Below, piece after piece: positions 60,901 to 64,000 of a stretch of DNA of 64,000 nt (position 1 is its first letter; the number at the start of each line of letters is the position of its first letter). The position numbers were made by a program, and so were the translations under genes. The notes beneath the pieces were generated by a model. It had not been told where the DNA came from, searched no databases, and was given only the letters and a program-made list of their open reading frames with translations. This DNA comes from Chitinophagales bacterium. Lineage in GTDB: Bacteria; Bacteroidota; Bacteroidia; Chitinophagales; Saprospiraceae. The stretch lies in assembly GCA_017303875.1 (NCBI GenBank), contig JAFLBP010000019.1, positions 1 through 64,000 on the forward strand, given 5' to 3'.

Positions 60901-63900
60901 TATTACCATTTTCCCGCGCGAACGCGGTCCTTACAATTTCGAGTTGCCCGACGGCTACCCCGGTTTCAGCCGCGGTATGACCACTGCCGGGGAACTCGTG
61001 GAGCCACGCACCCGCTGGGCAGGTGTTATGCAGGGCCTGAATACCATCGATTTTGAATTGAACAACATCGAATTCGTAGAATTCTGGATGTTGAACCCCT
61101 ATATGGACACCGGCCAGTTCCCCGTTTCCGAATCCGGCGAAATGTACATCGACCTCGGCAACGTTTCGGAGGACATCCTGCGCGACTCCAAGCAATTCTT
61201 TGAAAATGCCCTGCCCACCGGCACCACCAATGTTGCTACTGTCAACACCCGCTGGGGCCGTGTTCCGGCCATTCAACCCCTCATCAACGCCTTTGAAAAC
61301 GATCCGGCCCGCCGCGCCGAACAAGACCTCGGTCTGGATGGTCTCAGCGATGAAGGCGAACGGGAGCTGTTCAAAGACTGGTTGGCTGCCATCATGGCTT
61401 CCGGCCTCAGCCCGAATGCCAAAACACAATTTGAAAGCGACCCCTCGGCCGATGATTATGTGCACTTTGGCGACAACCGCTACGGCAGGCCAATAGATAA
61501 CCAGACCGACCTCATCAACCGCTACCGCTACTTCAACAACCAGCAGGGCAATACGCCGATTAATACCAACGGACAAAACAACACTTTCCTCAACGACGTG
61601 GCCACCAACATCCCCGATATGGAGGATTTGAACCGCGACAATACCCTCAACGAAAGTGAATCCTATTTCCGTTATCGTATTCCGTTGAAGAAAAACGCTG
61701 CCAATGAACTTGACCTGACGGATACCCTTATGCAGCAAATTGTAACGGAGACCGTTATCGTGCCGCGTGAAATCAACGGCGTTGCAACCGACATCAAATG
61801 GTATCGTTTTAAAGTACCGCTCGACTGGGTAAAACGCCAGAGTGTGGGCGGCATTCAGGATTTCCGCTCCATTCGTTTTATGCGTATGCTTTGGCGTGGA
61901 TTTTCCGAACAGACTACTTTCCGTTTTGCCACCCTTGAGCTGGGCCGCAACCAATGGCGCCGTTATCAACAGCCGCTGCCGGATCAGAATTACCCCTTTG
62001 GCACTTGCGATGTAGAATTCGACCGCAATGTACCTTTTGATGTCAATGCGGTCAATATTGAAGAAAATGCCAGCCGCCAGCCTTTCAACTATACCATTCC
62101 ATATGGTATCAGCCGTGAAAACTCGGTAGGCGCTTTCCCTGATATTTTGCAAAACGAACAGGCACTTTCCATGAACGTTTGCGACCTGGCGCCTTGTGAT
62201 GCCCGCGCGGTATTCCGTACCTTGGGTATGGATCTGCGCCAGTTTGAGCGTATCAAAATGTTTGTACACGCAGAAGATCGTAAGGTTCTGAATGGGTCAA
62301 CTGACTCTTCACCTCTGGATTCAACCGGAATGGTGGTATTTATGCGTATTGGTTCTGACTTTGTGAGCAACTACTACGAATATGAAATCCCGCTGCACCC
62401 CTCCAATCCGGCGAATTTGAACGGCAATCCTGACAGCAGGGAGTACAAAGAGGAAGTATGGCGTCCGGAAAACATTTTCGACTTCCCACTGGAGCTTTGT
62501 ACGGAAGTAAAAACCAAGCGCAATCAGTCGGGGCTGAGTATTGAGGCGGAATATGAAATCCCTGACCCGGCCAACCAGCGTAACAAAATAAAAATTGCCG
62601 GAAATCCAAATCTGGGAATTGCTAAAGGCGTAATGGTCGGCGTTAGAAATATTTCAGAAGAAAAGCTTTATTGCACCGAAGTGTGGCTCAATGAGTTGCG
62701 CCTGACTGGCTTCAACGACGAAGGCGGCTGGGCTGGCCAGGCGCGTGTGGATATGAAACTTGCCGACATCGGTAATGTATCGGCAGCGGTCAACTATTCG
62801 AGTATCAACTACGGCGGCATCGATCAAAAAGTATTGCAGCGCCAGCGCGAGGAGGTCATTCAGTTAGATGTGTCTACCAGCCTGGAATTGAGCAAGTTAT
62901 TGCCGGAAAAATCCGGTGTGCGCCTGCCCTTCTACACCAGTTACTCCAAGACCATCCGCAATCCGGAATTTGACCCATACGATCTGGACATCAAGCTGAA
63001 AGACAAAATCCGCAACGAATCTGATCCGATCAAGCGCGATGAAATTCGCACATTGGCGCAGGACGTAACCGAGGCGCGCGCCTTCAACTTTACGAACGTG
63101 CGTATTGACCGCCGGGGCAAGAAAAAACCGATGCCCTGGAGCCTTGGCAATTTCAGCTTCACGTATGCCCAGAACAAAGCGGTTCGTCGCACGCCCTTTA
63201 TAGCAAACGATGAGCTGAACCAATATAAAGGTGCTATTGATTACCAATATGCTCCTAATTTCAAGCCGATTGAGCCGTTCAAGAAGTCGAAAATTAATGA
63301 GAAATATTTCAAGTTCATTAAAGAACTGAACCTTAGTCCGATCCCGAATGCTTTTGGTTTCAGTACCAATATGGAGCGTATTTCCGGCATAACGACTTAT
63401 CGTTTTGCCGGCGAAGACCCGCTTCTGAATACCTACTGGAACCGACGCCTTACCTGGGACCGCAACTATACCCTCGACTGGGGTCTGATGAAAAACCTGC
63501 GCATCAACTTCGACGCCAATGCCCGTTCTATCGTCGACGAACCGCTGGAGTTCGACAATGCCGGCAACCGCGTTACGACCGAACAACGCCGCGATTCTAT
63601 CTGGAACAATATCGGTCGCCTCGGTCGCCCGAAAAACTACGCGCAGAATGTGGGCATCAACTATACCCTGCCGACCAAGCAGTTTCCGCTGCTCGACTTT
63701 ATGAACATCAAGGCCACGTACAATGGCGGTTACAACTGGACGGCGCAGTCGCTCAAACTCCAGAATCTTGATGCCGGCCAGTATCAGGAGGTGAACAACT
63801 CCCGCAACCTGGGCCACACCATTCAGAACAACAGCACGCGGCAAATCAACGGGGATTTCAACTTTGAAACCCTGTACAACAAGAGTAAATACCTTGCTAA

Positions 63901-64000
63901 AATCAATAAACCCGGTAAAAAAGTAGGTCCGGGCAGTAAACTTCCCGGCGGCCCCGGTGCCCCCGGCGAACGCGATGCCGGCCCCGGCGGTGCTGCGGGC
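57956..64000 (+). CDS. sprA: Cell surface protein SprA, T9SS outer membrane translocon (3' partial)
   Basis: The frame is open from the ATG at 57956 to the window end (2015 codons), so the last few hundred codons are missing; full SprA is usually about 2400 residues. SprA is the giant single-chain 36-strand beta-barrel through which T9SS cargo crosses the outer membrane, and it is needed for gliding. It begins with a signal-like MTKKRILLSAFAFGALLTLF. It then carries SprA signature blocks: GNINLTFGYNYQKIENP, LNLNFNYNTQATFDFDNQMK, GYARVINQGIDKGGVVYIDD-FEGS, and SCLPVPQSLFNITKIQVWL. A Gly/Pro-rich low-complexity stretch starts near the window end (about residue 1985 on). The T9SS cargo genes at 36.6, 39.9 and 48.4 kb depend on this system. 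Confidence 0.95.
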   Translation, partial: MTKKRILLSAFAFGALLTLFAFTNPNQLEHTAFNAFFIENFIEPFGGGGFVVDTVPPYEERYDDFMTKPNPNPVDLKDPKAVEQKVEYDPESGLYIISEKIGEEYYRAPTYMTFEEYLKWKEKKQRDDYFDRLQGVSDGSKKNVGADPIAKFDVKPSLVERLFGSTNVDIKPQGNINLTFGYNYQKIENPVLTLRQQRNGIFDFDMDINMSAQGKIGEKLNLNFNYNTQATFDFDNQMKLAYDPKSFSEDEIVQNIEAGNVSLPLRSNLIKGVQNLFGVKTELKFGHLRATLLAAQQRSRQQQLTLQGGSQIQRIRKPIDEYDENRHFLISHWHRREFEPAMSCLPVPQSLFNITKIQVWLTTRGNIGFGGGQAGGNTQTGTRNIVAIADLGEPVPYRNEFQLPFIPGDRQDIKGNGLPSNLNNDIYPQLQQIFRTDSSARNNDRIVSVLRSELGLNLISDFEKVQAYQLSPSEFTFHEQLGFISINVNVQPDQVVGVALEYTYNGIPFKIGEFAEEVVNNKQDQSTDPNNPVDTSTVVNQNVVVVKMLKSTTANVKLPIWDLMMKNVYSVGAANVDPQNFRFDVVYEDPGKGQKRFLTGDLIPDQLEARPLLQLFNLDNLNIQGDPGADGIFDFVPGLTVNLRSGRVMFPVLEPFGKFLYDKIKLADPNADTATLNKKLIYNQLYDSTLFRAREFQELNRFTLIGEYKSANSSEISLGTFNLPRNSVRVTAGGRLLQEGVDYRIDYGIGKITILNDQYIQAGQSINVSFEDNTLFGFQNRSMLGGRLDYEFSKDLNVGVTALNLFERPLTQKVNFGDDPINNWVFGADLNLTKDAPWMTKFLDKLPLISTKEPSSISAQAEVALLEPGYARVINQGIDKGGVVYIDDFEGSTNGYRLDVPFNRWIISSVPQGDSLFPESNAIDPGLALGANRSRLAWYIAEPAARGSNDGNNPYTLQFNRQEIFPNRQFAPNERFDLPSFDITIFPRERGPYNFELPDGYPGFSRGMTTAGELVEPRTRWAGVMQGLNTIDFELNNIEFVEFWMLNPYMDTGQFPVSESGEMYIDLGNVSEDILRDSKQFFENALPTGTTNVATVNTRWGRVPAIQPLINAFENDPARRAEQDLGLDGLSDEGERELFKDWLAAIMASGLSPNAKTQFESDPSADDYVHFGDNRYGRPIDNQTDLINRYRYFNNQQGNTPINTNGQNNTFLNDVATNIPDMEDLNRDNTLNESESYFRYRIPLKKNAANELDLTDTLMQQIVTETVIVPREINGVATDIKWYRFKVPLDWVKRQSVGGIQDFRSIRFMRMLWRGFSEQTTFRFATLELGRNQWRRYQQPLPDQNYPFGTCDVEFDRNVPFDVNAVNIEENASRQPFNYTIPYGISRENSVGAFPDILQNEQALSMNVCDLAPCDARAVFRTLGMDLRQFERIKMFVHAEDRKVLNGSTDSSPLDSTGMVVFMRIGSDFVSNYYEYEIPLHPSNPANLNGNPDSREYKEEVWRPENIFDFPLELCTEVKTKRNQSGLSIEAEYEIPDPANQRNKIKIAGNPNLGIAKGVMVGVRNISEEKLYCTEVWLNELRLTGFNDEGGWAGQARVDMKLADIGNVSAAVNYSSINYGGIDQKVLQRQREEVIQLDVSTSLELSKLLPEKSGVRLPFYTSYSKTIRNPEFDPYDLDIKLKDKIRNESDPIKRDEIRTLAQDVTEARAFNFTNVRIDRRGKKKPMPWSLGNFSFTYAQNKAVRRTPFIANDELNQYKGAIDYQYAPNFKPIEPFKKSKINEKYFKFIKELNLSPIPNAFGFSTNMERISGITTYRFAGEDPLLNTYWNRRLTWDRNYTLDWGLMKNLRINFDANARSIVDEPLEFDNAGNRVTTEQRRDSIWNNIGRLGRPKNYAQNVGINYTLPTKQFPLLDFMNIKATYNGGYNWTAQSLKLQNLDAGQYQEVNNSRNLGHTIQNNSTRQINGDFNFETLYNKSKYLAKINKPGKKVGPGSKLPGGPGAPGERDAGPGGAAG

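Overview
The window looks like a chromosomal segment of a gliding-type Bacteroidota, probably from the Saprospirales/Chitinophagales side. The evidence is the type IX secretion (T9SS) outer-membrane protein SprA, several proteins with T9SS C-terminal sorting domains, TonB-dependent receptors with a DUF4249 partner, the futalosine-pathway enzyme MqnE, a Bacteroidota-type dihydroorotase, and TAnnTTTG-type promoter elements. The placement is my inference from gene content; no phylogeny was run.

Layout. 1-7.1 kb: the tail of an IS transposase, then minus-strand genes mltG-mqnE, panB, and alkA followed by a YfiT-like protein with a long histone-H1-like repeat tail and an AstE/aspartoacylase-like hydrolase. 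7.2-10.7 kb: a GCS2/CBS fusion protein (+) and a TolC-family protein (-). 10.9-25.0 kb: a co-directional block of six genes that I cannot assign to a known system. It encodes a 1330-aa protein with hydrophobic helices and NHL-like repeats, a 136-aa protein, two polyglycine (GGX) proteins, a pentapeptide-repeat protein, and a one-module polyketide synthase (KS-AT-DH-KR-ACP). The 1330-aa protein and the pentapeptide protein share a repeated module with a G-x-x-W-x-(I/L) core. This block is the best candidate for an undescribed system.

25.0-33.5 kb: a TonB receptor, a DgcN-DgcA (D-glutamate) pair in which DgcN carries an extra secreted-type N-terminal domain, and a DUF4249 lipoprotein with an STN-type TonB receptor. 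33.6-39.7 kb: DUF4442, a YkuK-type RNase H-like protein, pyrC behind a possible attenuator, a six-copy GCGAAGC hairpin array, a T9SS BNR-repeat protein, and tRNA-Leu(GAG). 39.9-45.3 kb: CotH kinase, DUF4956, HlyD-type adaptor and TolC-like protein in one tight operon. 45.3-48.1 kb: an ECF sigma factor with a membrane protein, a multi-pass membrane protein and DUF4386. 48.4-64 kb: a T9SS type B adhesin-like protein, glutathione peroxidase, holB, ricT, lpdA, ruvA and sprA (running off the window).

Many intergenic gaps hold 7-nt repeat arrays in inverted arrangement, or strong hairpins. Function assignments rest on reading the protein sequences, without database searches.
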